Shown: in pieces, positions 22,536-33,745 of the stretch | How the letters are laid out: each line of letters begins with the position of its first letter | How positions within the stretch are numbered: the first letter of the stretch is position 1 | Source of the DNA: Allantophomopsis cytisporea | Taxonomy: Eukaryota > Ascomycota > Leotiomycetes > Phacidiales > Phacidiaceae | Assembly (NCBI GenBank): GCA_024752435.1 | Contig: CP103026.1 | Coordinates: 372,001 to 436,000, forward strand | DNA: 64,000 bases | Reading direction: 5' to 3' | Translations under genes and position numbers: made by a program | Notes under the pieces: model-generated | Told to the model about the DNA's origin: nothing | What the model saw: the letters and a program-made list of their open reading frames with translations, nothing else | Databases searched by the model: none

Positions 22536-23789
22536 CTAACTCTCACGGCCCACAAGGACTTTACCTTTAGCACCCTCCTTTCCACCCCCCCTACCAATAG
22601 TTTGGCTAAATAATTGACTTCCCTTCTTCAATAGCCTTCCAAGATTTCCTCCTCGCCCTAAGATGGCGAGAGCACTCAGATTCTCATGTGAATGTTGGCT
22701 TCTCATCCGAGTCTTATCCCAACTTATTCCAAGAACTGCCTCAAAAAGAGGCGAGAGGTCGTGGGACGCGCAAATATCGCCAGCACTCAATCTCCTGTTT
22801 GAAAGTTCTTCGAGGTCATTTGCCAGAGTACCGCTCTTGGTGGGAATTTCAAGAATTTTGTCTCGGACAGTATTAGTGAAGTATGGAGGCCCAAGATAAA
22901 ATTGATGACCTGTTGCCTCGAGACGCTTGCGGGAGCTTTCCCTCCCTCCATAGGTCCGAAGGTCATGGATAAAGTTTTGGCAATTCTGGGAGAAATCTGG
23001 ATCGACGTTTTTGAGCTCTCTCAAAATTTCCTCATGAGAGATTCTTGTTCGGCTATATTGTTCCCAGAGTGGGAGAAATGTGTCTTTCCATGGATTACGG
23101 ATCAACGATCGTTGCCATACCTCTGCAGTAAGCTAAACTTTTCTCATGTCACCATCCTCCCCAAGTGTTTGGACGATAATATCGGTGAGGGGTTTATTGT
23201 CGCCAAGTTGAGAATCTATCCAGCGAACTAAATATTCCCGGGAGAAACTTTCACACTTTCCAGCTCCTATATCAAAGGTCACTTTTTCGGATTCTGGGAG
23301 GTCATTAATTTTCTCAAATGTGCCCAAGTCCGTGCTTCCAGATGCATGGCGGATAAGGGGTTGCAAAAATACATCGCTAACACCTCTTGCACGTACGAGC
23401 CTTTTACGATCTGCCAGTGAATTTGGAGGGCTAGGAGCTCGCGAAGAATTTGGCGAGGGATCATTTTTGCCCCTTATCTGAATTGTAACGACCGGATCCT
23501 GCTTGCAATAAAGGCCATGTGTGACCTGGATACTCTCATCAGAGTGAAGACGTACGGCGGCACTCATAGATGCCGAATGGATATAGGAAGCATAACCTTC
23601 GACCTTCCCATCAGTATTGGTGACCTCTAAACAATCCTGCAACGTTTTTCCAAGAGGGGCAATTTGTGAGAGGAGGAATTGCCGCAGCTAGAACTTTGGG
23701 AGTGCCATGTGCTCTCTTAAGAGGAACCAGACCTGGTCTTCTGCCTCAGCTGAGGACTTAGAGATTTTTACAGACTTTGTTTTAGACAT
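22536..23789 (-). pseudogene. Uncharacterised frame interrupted by two in-frame TAG codons
   Basis: One reading frame runs from ATG 23789 to 22536 (418 codons) with only two breaks, both TAG followed by CT: 23690..23688 (codon 34) and 23135..23133. Between and after them the frame reads like real protein (LRQFLLSQIAPLGKTLQDC, SREYLVRWIDSQLGDNKP, LTAEVWQRSLIRNPWKDTF, HQFYLGPPYFTNT). I recognise no domain. A nonsense origin by C-to-T change (CAG to TAG) is the simplest reading and would make this a pseudogene. The alternative is that both stops are 3' ends of very short in-phase introns (GTCTGG..CTAG, 45 nt; GTCCAA..TTAG, 42 nt), shorter than nearly all others here. The type call is uncertain. 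Confidence 0.45.
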
Positions 23790-23925
23790 TCTGGTAGCTT
23801 GTACAAGGGAAGTTTATCCAAAAAGTTATCAAGTTGGCTCAGTGTGCGTATGTTCTCGTTGTGTTGAAAATACTAAGCATTTGAATATGTACAGGTTTCG
23901 TTTGCAGAGTCCCTTCCATGACTTG

Positions 23926-24630
23926 TCAATGTTTCTTGCCCTTCGTTTTCTTTGTTGTATCCTCAGAACTTCCAACTGATTGATTACATGGCAACCCAGC
24001 TCTCCGGAGTCTCCCGAGGAACTTGTCATCCCTCAAATCCTCTGCTTGTATTCCAAATACCTTCAGATATGTAGGTGCCATATCATGAGGAGCACAAGGC
24101 CGTGCATCACCGCTTGCTCGACGCTTTTCGAAGAAGTTCGCAAGATACGATCTGATTGAATCACCAAGTGTTGTCGTCTCGTTGAGCGTTATGGCTTCCG
24201 TAAGTTGTGTGGCGTCTGCGACATCTATAGCTTGCTTGGGCAGTGTAATTTCTCCGGGTTCCAACGCTTCTTCGTTATAAACTTCGGGAGCCTCGACCAG
24301 CGTATTTTTGATGAGTATGGCCTCTTGGGGAGTGAAATACGGTTCGCTGATGTAGAGTTCGTCCGTTGTACATAGCGTACGAGCTTCAGATGCTGGATCG
24401 CGGGAGAGATTCGTAAGGTCGTATATGAGGACCTTGATTTTGTACAATATATCTGTATTCTCCTTCAGACTCAAAAGCGTGGATGAGGTCTCCAGGGATG
24501 CTTGTTGGGACTTTGAAATGCTTTTAGCTTGCTTTATGTTTTTTGGTTTTCCATTGTGACGTATAGGGGAAAAAAAGACCAAATCAGTATGAGGAAGTTG
24601 AAGTTTTGTACAAGTAGATGGTGGAAGCAA
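23926..24630 (-). CDS. Uncharacterised open frame lacking an in-frame ATG
   Basis: About 234 codons are open on the minus strand with protein-like composition (acidic, Leu/Thr/Glu-rich, then SIRSYLANFFEKRRASGD and a basic end TKKTKGKKH). No family is recognised. The frame opens at a TTG and no ATG occurs until the DMAPTYLK segment ~170 codons in. Either a short upstream exon is missing (for example the ATG at ~24643, which starts in another frame and could be joined by splicing) or the gene has lost its start. It lies 137 bp upstream of the interrupted frame at 22536-23789 on the same strand. The two may be decayed neighbours or parts of one former gene. Confidence 0.35.
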   Translation of the reverse strand: MLPPSTCTKLQLPHTDLVFFSPIRHNGKPKNIKQAKSISKSQQASLETSSTLLSLKENTDILYKIKVLIYDLTNLSRDPASEARTLCTTDELYISEPYFTPQEAILIKNTLVEAPEVYNEEALEPGEITLPKQAIDVADATQLTEAITLNETTTLGDSIRSYLANFFEKRRASGDARPCAPHDMAPTYLKVFGIQAEDLRDDKFLGRLRRAGLPCNQSVGSSEDTTKKTKGKKH

Positions 24631-24904
24631 ATTTAAAAATGGTCATAGCAAGTAGGGGAGTCCAAAAAGACCGCCTCCTACATTAGTCTAGCCTGCACAG
24701 ATAAAAGGGTGTAGCATGCTTGAGAACTTAACTCGAGCATTTGGATTCATGCATTGCGACAGAATTGTACAAAGTCTTAGAATGGGTACTCTAATGAACC
24801 CTAGGATTTATTTATGAGTTCACATGTATCACATTATTTCATATCGCCGGAGCTTGAGCCATTATCTATTAATGACTGACTACTTATCATTACAGAGCAA
24901 TGCT

Positions 24905-26717
24905 TTATCTAGATAGCGCTATGTCATCTGGGGAGCACAAAACATTAGCTCACATACGAAAAATAAGGTTGAGGGAATACATACCAATTCTTAGGATCAT
25001 TTTAACAGTCTCAGAAGCGAGCTCAATAGCACTGGTGCTGACCAAGAGAGGTTGAAGGACGTTCTCCTCGGCAATATCAGTCTTGACACCACCAGTCTTG
25101 ATACTAACACCAGCATTCTTGTCACCACTGTCGTGCTTGTGTCTAAGCTCAGTGACAACCTTGATGCTGTTAAGACCAGCGTTCTCAGCCAAAGTCGTTG
25201 GGATAACTTCCATAGCATCTGCGAAAGCCTTCCAACAAATAGCCTCAGTACCAGTAAGGGCACGCGATTGCTTGGCAAGTTGAGCAGCAACCTCGATCTC
25301 AGGGGCACCACCACCAGCAATCAAAGCCTTCTTCTTCACGAGACAGCGGATAACACAGAGAGCATCGTGGAGGGATCGCTCAGCCTCATCGAGAATGAGG
25401 GAGTTGGCACCTCTGCAGACAATGGAGACAGTCTTTCCAGCACTCTTAGTTCCAGTAACCTTCACAATTCTTGCGCCAGCATTCTGGGTCTCCTCAATAA
25501 GGTCTGCGCTACCAAGCTTATCCTCAGTGAAGGAGTTGATATCGGCGATAGGCTTGCAGCCTGTGGACTTGCAGATGAATTCTACCTCGTCACGCTCGAT
25601 GTCCTTGATACACATGATGTTGAGCTTGGCGAGGAAGTGGAGAGAAAGATCGTTGACAGCATCGCGGAGAATGGACTTTTGAATGAACAAAACGTTGCAC
25701 TTCGCTTTCTTGATCTTCTTGACCATATCGAGGAGGTATGTGCGCTCTTCCTTAAGGATCTTATCCATTTGTCTGTAATCATTGACGACGATCTGGTTCT
25801 CCATCTATAAAATGAGTCAGTTTGAGAATTCTTTAATAGCCAAAGATTCAACATACATCTGGTTTGGGAGGACTGAGCTGGAACTGAATAAGTCCTATCC
25901 GTGCCTTCTCCATTCTTATTGGTCCACCACCATTCTTGACAACACTCTGGGTCAATACTACACCATCAACCATCTCACTATCCTCGATCGTGCCTCCAAC
26001 CTTCTTAACAATTCTAATGTTCTTCAAGTCGACGTTGTCGGCAGTCTTGAGGTCGATAGTCTTTGTAACGGCGTTGACGGCCATAGGTCCGAGAAGACCA
26101 GAATATTGTGAAACAATCTTGGAGGAAAGGGAGGTGTTGGCGGCCTGAAGGAGAGCGGAGGTATCGTTGAGAGAGATTGGATGTGACATATCATGAAGGA
26201 TCTTTACTGCAGCTGCAGCAGCTCTTTGGAAAGACTCGGCGATGACGGAAGGATGGATACCCTTTGCCAGGAGACGGTCTGCTGCTCCTAATAAACTTCC
26301 ACAGATGACAACAACAGAAGTTGTTCCATCTCCTGCCTCCACATCTTGTGCCGCTGACAGATCTACCAACATCTTTGCTGAAGGATGCATAACTGCCATA
26401 CTCTTAAGCATAGTGCTACCATCGTTTGTAATAATCGTCTGGCCTCGTCCATCTTGAATCATCTTGTCCACTATTTGAATGTCAGTTAGTTTAAACAACA
26501 AGTTACTTAGATAACATACTTCCTCTTGGACCAAGAGAAGTTCTCACAGCATCGGCAACAGCTCTGGCGGCGACAATGTTAGCTGTGCGCACAGCCATAG
26601 GCTTCTCCTTGTCCTGTAAACTATTAGCTACCACCCGAATCAACTTTCAGAAGCTTTCTCCCTCTTTACCTTGAAGGCATTGTTGCCAGAGTTGGTTTGT
26701 GATTGTGCGAGCGCCAT
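24905..26717 (-). CDS. CCT4: T-complex protein 1 subunit delta (CCT4 chaperonin)
   Basis: Five exons, complement(24905..24927, 24985..25804, 25857..26470, 26520..26613, 26670..26717), give 532 residues, as expected for CCT subunits. The N-terminus carries KPMAVRTANIVAARAVADAVRTSLGPRGMDKMI. The ATPase motif GDGTT is at 94-98, preceded by QDVEA. The delta-type substrate-loop start is LSPPKPDMENQIVVNDYRQMD. The equatorial signature IAGGGAPEIEVAAQL and the C-terminus ILRIDDIALSR complete the family pattern. Exon 5 is only 23 nt. CCT/TRiC is the cytosolic chaperonin that folds actin, tubulin and WD40 proteins. CCT4 shares a 384-bp divergent promoter with RPT1. Confidence 0.96.
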
Positions 26718-27101
26718 TATTTGTAAAAAGCTCGATATTTGACAACCTGCTTAAATATCAGATGGTCGTATATTGGAGCTGTGCAAGGTATGTGGAAGTC
26801 GCGCCTGCACTTCAAATCGTTCAGTGTCGCGCGTCTGATGAATTTCGAAAAGTCGCCTAGCCGCGTTCGGATAGCTTCCGCGATTAGAGCTTACCGACCA
26901 TGCAGGCAGCTCGTTGACGTTCCATGGCGACCTTGAGCGGCTCATTACAAACATCACAACTACCACGTCTTCATTCTACTCCATTTCCAACAACTCCTCC
27001 ATATCACACCTCGCGAAGACCACAAATCAACTTAAAATCGCGGATCTGCACAGCAATACGAACTTATACCTTTCATAACTTGATAAGCAGCAACCGCAGA
27101 T
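26718..27101. promoter_or_regulatory. Bidirectional promoter region CCT4-RPT1
   Basis: Only 384 bp separate the start codons of the divergent chaperonin and proteasome genes, so promoter elements are likely shared. I saw no clear heat-shock element, TATA box or Rpn4-type box. Confidence 0.5.
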
Positions 27102-28629
27102 ATGGTATGTCTCCGAGCACGAGAGATACCTCCGCAATAAACAAATGCTAACATGAATAGCCATCCGCTACGGGTAGCAACTGGGAGAAGTACAAGAAGG
27201 AGGTGGGTAGCGCCATAAATCCTGTAGTCCGATGTTGTTGACTGATTGTTTAGTTCGTGGATGATGAGGTAGAGGAGAAGAAGATCACACCTTTGTCCGA
27301 CGAGTATGCTCTCCCACGCTTCGATGATTTATAGCCATTAATAGATCATAGAGATATTCAAGTCCTCAAGACTTACGGTGCAGCGCCATATGCTGCAGCA
27401 TTAAAGAAGCTCGAACAACAAATCAAGGAGAGACAATCGAGCGTGAACGATAAGATTGGCGTTAAGGAATCCGATACTGGTCTTGCGCCACCACATCTTT
27501 GGGATGTTGCTGCCGATAGACAACGCATGTCCGAAGAACAACCACTACAAGTCGCCAGATGTACGAAGATTATCCAAGATGAGAAGAACGATGATAAGAG
27601 CAAATATGTCATCAACGTCAAGCAAATAGCCAAGTTCGTGGTCAACCTTGGAGAGCGTGTCAGTCCTACAGATATTGAAGAGGGTATGCGCGTTGGGTAT
27701 GTGTCATATCTTCGATGGGATATAGGAAGTCAAAGCTGACAGGACCTAGTGTCGACCGAAACAAGTACCAGATTCTTCTTCCACTTCCACCGAAGATCGA
27801 CGCCAGTGTTACGATGATGACGGTCGAGGAGAAACCTGATGTTACATACGGAGATGTCGGAGGATGCAAGGAACAGGTTGAAAAACTCAGAGAAGTCGTC
27901 GAAATGCCACTTCTCTCCCCAGAACGATTCGTAAACCTCGGCATTGATCCACCAAAGGGTGCCTTGTTATATGGACCTCCGGGTACTGGAAAGACCTTGT
28001 GTGCTAGAGCGGTCGCCAACCGAACAGACGCAACCTTCATCAGAGTTATCGGTAGTGAATTGGTGCAGAAGTACGTTGGAGAGGGAGCGAGAATGGTCCG
28101 CGAGCTTTTTGAGATGGCAAGAACAAAGAAGGCATGCATTATCTTCTTCGATGAGATTGATGCAGTTGGAGGAGCGCGTTTCGATGATGGGGCTGGAGGT
28201 GACAACGAGGTTCAGAGAACCATGTTGGAGCTTATCACACAACTCGATGGTTTTGACGCCAGAGGTAACATCAAGGTGATGTTCGCCACCAACAGACCTT
28301 CGACTTTGGATCCAGCTCTCATGCGACCGGGACGTATCGACCGAAAGATCGAGTTCTCTTTGCCCGATCTTGAAGGTCGAGCCAACATTCTCCGAATCCA
28401 CGCCAAGTCCATGTCCGTTGAGCGTGATATTAGATGGGAGCTTATTTCTCGTCTCTGCCCCAACTCCACTGGTGCAGAACTTCGAAGTGTATGCACAGAG
28501 GCTGGTATGTATGCCATTCGTGCTAGAAGGAAGGTCGCTACCGAGAAGGACTTCCTCAGCGCTGTTGATAAGGTCATCAAGGGTAACTTGAAGTTCAATT
28601 CTACTGCCACTTATATGCAGTACAACTAG
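27102..28629 (+). CDS. RPT1: 26S proteasome AAA-ATPase subunit Rpt1 (regulatory subunit 7)
   Basis: Five exons: 27102..27104, 27161..27202, 27254..27303, 27352..27696 and 27750..28629; 439 residues, the usual Rpt1 length. Exon 1 codes only the initiator ATG, followed at once by a GTATGT intron. The N-terminal coiled coil contains DIQVLKTYGAAPYA and KKLEQQIKERQ. The OB region is followed by DVGGCKEQVEKLREVVEMPL, Walker A GPPGTGKT (222-229), Walker B IIFFDEIDAVG, the pore loop YVGEG and the sensor region FATNRPSTLDPALMRPGRIDR. The C-terminus ends TYMQYN. Rpt1 is one of six base ATPases that unfold substrates. The tiny first exon rests on the perfect splice signals and the resulting MPSATGSNWEKY start. 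Confidence 0.95.
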
Positions 28630-30518
28630 ATCTACACTTATGGGATATGAGGTTTGGTTGTATATAATAGGGGCGCAGAGGATCTGGTAGCATGGCATTA
28701 GGAAATGAGATATTACTTTACACCAGAGTTCTATGCTTGAGACTTTTTAATGTGAATATATATAGTCTGCCCAATATGCTCAGAAAGTGTTCAGACTACA
28801 TTAGATTTCACCTAGCATCCGGCTTCATGCAGCATTGTGCGAAGATTAAGTATCTGTTTTGCAGCCTCTTATCAGTTGTATCTCACCAATGAGCTGACAC
28901 ATCTTAGCCATCAATTCCTTATCGACTATACTTGTCTAACACTAGCATCTAGCCCCGACATTGATATAAAGTTGTTCTTCCAAAGTAGGTTCATCAATTC
29001 ATAATAGTAAGTTCTGGGATGCCGAAATAAAGCCATATGTTAGTTATGATATGTCAAAATCCGGTTACTTTATTGAATTCAAAATGTTTAAATATTGTTC
29101 GTCATCTCCTTACAACTTCTCGTGGTCATCACAATGAAGAGAGTGGATAATCGGATGTGTCATGTGTCATTATATTGCTATAGTAATAGAGATGTTGACC
29201 TTGAAGTAATGGCAAATTTGACATGAACTGAATGAAACCTGAGAATGCTTGTGAGCTTGATGTGAATTTTCTAGCTTGACTGACTTACAAACTTATTGTT
29301 TCGGCTTCACCAAGAATACTCCCTTGTAATAGTATAAGATCATCGCAGTAGCTTCCCAAAATGGCAAAAAGGATTATAAAAAAAAAAGATGTTGGAGTGG
29401 AAATCGAACCAGCAAAAGATCAATGGATAGGAGAGTACAGTCTCGTATCCATTGCAGAAAACCCGCAGGTTTTGCTTTCCGTTCTTACCAATTCCAATTT
29501 TCGGGGGAGGGGGATGTTGACCACTGCACTAATCAACCATTGGAAGTTGAGAGAGTCTGGCTTATTTGGTAGTATATAATTGTTTGAGAGAGCTATGCTT
29601 GTTGGGTGAGATGTGGTTATATTGCTCACTTTCTTTACTTACATCAGGTATCACTTAAACTTCCAGACCATACACACATATGTGTCACGTCTAACTTGTG
29701 TTTATACATATTCTATATTGCAATCTCGTAGGCGAGATGGAGGTTCGGTTTATCTAAGTTCTACCTTAAACATTTGTATAGGAAATAGTACCGCAGATTA
29801 ATCTTGCTCAGCTCTTATGGCGCCTCATGCGTCCTTGACAGACGGCTTGCATGTCTTCGGTTTAAGCATACAAGTAAGTAGGTGGATGAAATTAGAAATC
29901 AAGATATAAAATCGCACAATAGCGAGCATAGTAGCTTTTACAACGAAGCTCATCCAAAAGCGTGCTCCTGCTTCTTCCTCTCAAAAGTTCTTAGCACTAA
30001 GAGATTCAATAATACATATACACTGAAGTCCACTACATAACAACCATGTCGGATTATATGCAAAAGCTTTGCATTTCCAATTGAGTTATCATGGTAGACA
30101 CGGAGAGTCATGAACTTAATTATCAGCACTTGAATCCACAACCAAGCGTAAGTCCAATATCAATAAATTGGCTTCATGTTCTGTGATTACAAAGGCCGCT
30201 CAACATCAATACCAGAAACCAAGACTCATGCACTCAGGGTTCAATCAAGCTTGGCGGCAGTCTTAGTTCATAATTATACTCTAATTCTCGTCATCTTAGT
30301 TAGCCCATTTTTCAGGGGTATGTGTAATGTATTTGCAGTTATCAAGCGTACACTTGAGGTATATTACCAATCGATATATAGCGTTCTGGTATATAAATAT
30401 GGGTGAACTGTGCCGAGGAGATACATAATACAAAGATCTTTACTTAGTAAAAGCGCCAAACTCCAAATACAAAGTATCCAAGTTCCCAAGCCCCTCAAAA
30501 TCCGAAAGATTGACACAA
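28630..30518. other. AT-rich intergenic region
   Basis: This 1.9-kb region lies between the convergent 3' ends of RPT1 and the ankyrin gene. No protein-coding frame is convincing; a 72-codon frame at 29361 overlaps the candidate RNA described separately. The remainder is low-complexity AT-rich sequence. Confidence 0.4.
29378..29540 (-). ncRNA. Candidate RNA polymerase III structured RNA, tRNA-derived
   Basis: Read on the minus strand, an A-box-like TTAGTGCAGTGG (29532-29521) lies near the 5' end, a B-box-like GGTTCGATTTC lies ~110 nt downstream (29410-29400), and ten T residues (29387-29378) follow as a Pol III terminator. Between the boxes are two near-perfect hairpins. The first is 29421-29454, with a 9-bp stem, one mismatch, a 4-bp stem and a 6-nt loop. 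The second is AAAACC/GGTTTT with a 4-nt loop at 29458-29473. The ends resemble a tRNA (D-arm-like 5' part, T-arm-like 3' part), but the acceptor and T stems pair poorly and the box spacing is too long. It is therefore not a normal tRNA. A SINE-like or decayed tRNA with insertion is possible. No expression evidence is available. Confidence 0.35.
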
Positions 30519-32921
30519 TCAAGCATATAACTTGGAAAGTGACAGTAACAAGAACAAGACCCCATGTTTCAGACATATTAGGACGGAGATAAGCACAAGG
30601 TAAATTACGAAAGCCGCAGTCTCAGCACGTGATATTACAGGCTCAAGTGTAGCCTTCCAAGCAATATCGGCGATGATGCTAACAGCGACCTCTGGCAACT
30701 CACCAGATATCTCGATTTCTTGCTGCAGAAACGTTGCCTTCCTATATCGAAAGTACTGGAGCTCATCTAAGGCGTGTGACTGAGAAATAATATTCTGTTC
30801 AGCGTTCTCCATTGAAGGCAAGGCCTGCGATTCGAGGATCGCAACTTCGGGAAATTCCTCCGTACTCTCTGAAAACCAAGCATGCCATTCCAAGGCTGCA
30901 AACTCTTCATCCCATAGTCCACGGTTCACGTTGCAAGATCTTATGGCTCGCCTGTATTCGCCCACGAGTCCGTTCTCAACAGCAAAGTCCCACGGCCTCC
31001 AGCCAAAGTTATCAGACGAATTTAAGATATCCTGACCCTGTTTTAAAGCATAACTGATGATCATAATAGCTGTTTCGGTAATGCAATTGGAAATTGCAAG
31101 CGCATCATTGGAAGTGATGTTGCTGGGAATCGGATTCATGAAAACATGATGCAAGACTTGATAGCCATAAGAATCTTTTGCAGTTATGCTTGCGCCCATT
31201 TTTAGAAAAGAAGCGATTGAAATTGTTTTAACAAATAAGTCTTGTATGGACGTCGGAAAGACTGTGACTGATTGAATCAACCCTCCGGCTAATCCATCCA
31301 TTATTTTGTCATGATTTCCGTTTCTGAATAGAAATTGGAACAAATCGGACATTCGCTCCCAGAAGATTCTGTCTTCATTTAGTTCTATCCACGAAACTTT
31401 CCTTTGCTGAGATTCGTATCCAATCGTAACAAACATATAATGATATAGCCAATGATCATCTGGGGACAAGTCTAACCCTTGACCTGCTAGGAGTCGATAG
31501 AATTTTTCTGTACGTTCCAGATCAAATTGATCATACCAAATGGTTGCTGGGGTAACAGCAAATAGGGCTCCAATAAGATTATCGGGACTGTTATGTATTA
31601 GTAGTCAGACTTCAGCAGTATGGCTCTATCGAGAACGTACCCATAGCCTCCTTCTGCATCAACGTCAGTCCCTTCCTGAATCAAGAGATCCAATGTCTCA
31701 TGACAACCTCCCAACAGAGCATACTATGAATCTGTAAGTATGTACATGTAAAATTCACTCTCACGTACCTTTCTAGCAGTAAGGTTGTATTACTTACAGC
31801 GACTAGACCATATCCATCATCATCCCGATCATGTATAGAAGCCATCCTACTGGCAAGCAGAGACCGTACCATCTGTACATCATTTTCCTCTACAGCTCTA
31901 AACACAGCACTGTCATTTGGTCGTACTGAAATTACCTTGAGTCGTGGTCGTGGGTCAGGAAGCCTGCTGCCTTTTTGGACCTCGAGATACTGAAGCTGCA
32001 TGAGCTTCTGGAGACCCATAAATCGTTTCCTCGGGATAAGTCTGATCGTTGTGTTGAAACCAGATCGGTCGTCAGATCGATCTCTAGAACAGTAACGAGA
32101 GATCACGACTTGCAAGATCCCAGCTGGATGTTCTACGGAGAAAAAGTCACTGTTTTTGAGTGCGTATCCCGTACCGCGGTGATTAATCTCGTCCTTATAA
32201 CGCGACTGCAGAGCGATAGATTCAGCTAAGAGTATAAATTAGTCAAAGCCACCATTTGCAGCAATATAAGTTGATATCTTACAGGGAATGCTAGGGAGTG
32301 TCGTTTCTGGATTGTGCAGCCCTGTTTTGAAGCTTCGAAATTCTCCGTGAAAAGCTGATAAAATCACCGATTGTGCTGTGAGCATATTACCAATTTTTGC
32401 AGCAAGCAAGTCCATACGGCTAGCACTTGCACGCCTAAAATATACGAATCAGTCCAAATTCTAGGACGTAAAATGAAGTCGATTGAGCAACAACAAAAGC
32501 AACAAGTTTAGAAAGCCTTGTCTTACTGTGTCATGGTCTGTAGCGCGATCGCCAGGGACAGCTTAGAACTTTCAACTTGACCCGTCATCTCCTTTGCCAC
32601 GGCCTTATTCGAAAGAATCCATTTGATACGTTCCTTGAGGGACTTTGACTTGTCCCTCAGAGGTGTTTTTACAGATAGCTCTGAAATCTTGGATCGGATC
32701 GTGGTTAGTGTTTCGTCGAGCTGGCGGTTCGATGTAGGATCAGGTAGTTGTTTGAAAGTGACATCGACACTCTCTAGGAGATTTTCGAGATCTTTCAAGC
32801 TATTTCTGAGTTGGATGACCTCATTCGGAGCGTCTTTGATGTTGCGATAGAATTCCCACATGGCTTTGACTGTTCCTGCTAGCTGCAAGGCCGCTGCAAC
32901 AGTTCCTACGACTTCGGCCAT
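30519..32921 (-). CDS. Fungal STAND-type N-terminal domain / ankyrin protein with hydrophobic C-terminus
   Basis: Five exons, complement(30519..31587, 31641..31723, 31798..32225, 32283..32434, 32527..32921), encode 708 residues. The N-terminal ~130 residues (MAEVVGTVAAALQLAGTVKA, EVIQLRNSLKDLENLLESV) match the helical N-terminal domain found on fungal STAND/NLR-like proteins. No NACHT or NB-ARC P-loop follows. Residues ~287-353 look like two ankyrin repeats (SAVFRAVEENDVQMVRSLL, ALLGGCHETLDLLIQEG). A third repeat-like segment occurs near ITAKDSYGYQVLHHV. The last ~45 residues are strongly hydrophobic and could anchor it in a membrane. In the family such N-domains take part in heterokaryon incompatibility-type signalling; a role in self/non-self recognition here is inference. 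Confidence 0.75.
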
Positions 32922-33487
32922 AGCTGATGGGTAACTGTTGACGTAAAGAGATACTGAGTTGATGGGAGAATCTAGCGATAGTCGACAGAAAGTTTGAGGA
33001 GATTATGCCAGCTCTGAATGTTCAAGACACGGCGTTATGCGGTTCAGCCCATATCGTTACAGGGCAGAATCGAGCAATGCCACTCATGCAAGAACACATA
33101 TCGAAAATGGCCCAGACGGTTGAATGAAAATGAACGATTGGTGTAGAGCTTCAGGAAACGGCTCTGCTTATGCATGATTGTTGCAAAATGTGGCTATGCA
33201 TGCGTTGCAACAGACAGCCTTGTTACTTGATCATACAAAAAGTTCGTGAGGGCGCATAGAGTCATTTCACTGTTTTTTCAAAAAGTCGAAAAAATCGATG
33301 TCAAGTAAGGACCACATGTGTTCGGATAGTAACCAATCTTGCTGAAATTTAGAGAGGTATCAAGAGTGTATTCCACGATTTCGATCAGCCTTTCGAGTGG
33401 ACCTGCAAATACTCATCTGGATCCTACATGACAGATCACCACCCGAAAGCTGATGGCTCTGAACAGCCACAAGTCGGAAGCAAGTCG

Positions 33488-33745
33488 GGATTCAGTGTTG
33501 TTCTCAATAACTGTACGGAACCTAGTAACGAAACATGGAATATAAAGCTCTAAAAAATCAGGCAAAATGACTGAATTGCCGTGACTAACTATACAAGTTC
33601 TAGTAACTTTGTGTTTTTCAGTGACTGTATGGCTTCGAATATACGTACGTTTGTGAATGACAGTATAGCTCTGATTAGATATGTAGCTCTCAGTAATGGT
33701 ACAACTGTCAATAATTGTATATCTCTGAATACCATATACATCCTT
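33488..33745. repeat. Degenerate 18-bp tandem repeat array
   Basis: Units of 18 bp with consensus near ARTRACTGTATAGCTCTG repeat about 13 times. Ten units from 33566 to 33745 are in strict register (33566, 33584, 33602 and so on to 33728); an upstream block (33488-33559) is offset by 6 bp. Individual units differ by 30-60%. Read on the plus strand most units translate as hexapeptides of the type Ser/Asn-Asn/Asp-x-x-x-Leu/Val (NDSIAL, SNGTTV, NNCISL). A stop occurs in the upstream block, so no intact gene is implied. Confidence 0.6.

Noticed and set aside
29378..29540. Functional tRNA gene
   Set aside because: Acceptor stem has two mismatches of seven, the T stem does not form, and A and B boxes are ~110 nt apart. 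Kept only as a Pol III RNA candidate.
29361..29579. 72-codon plus-strand frame as a protein gene
   Set aside because: It overlaps the hairpin/box structure on the other strand and resembles no protein.
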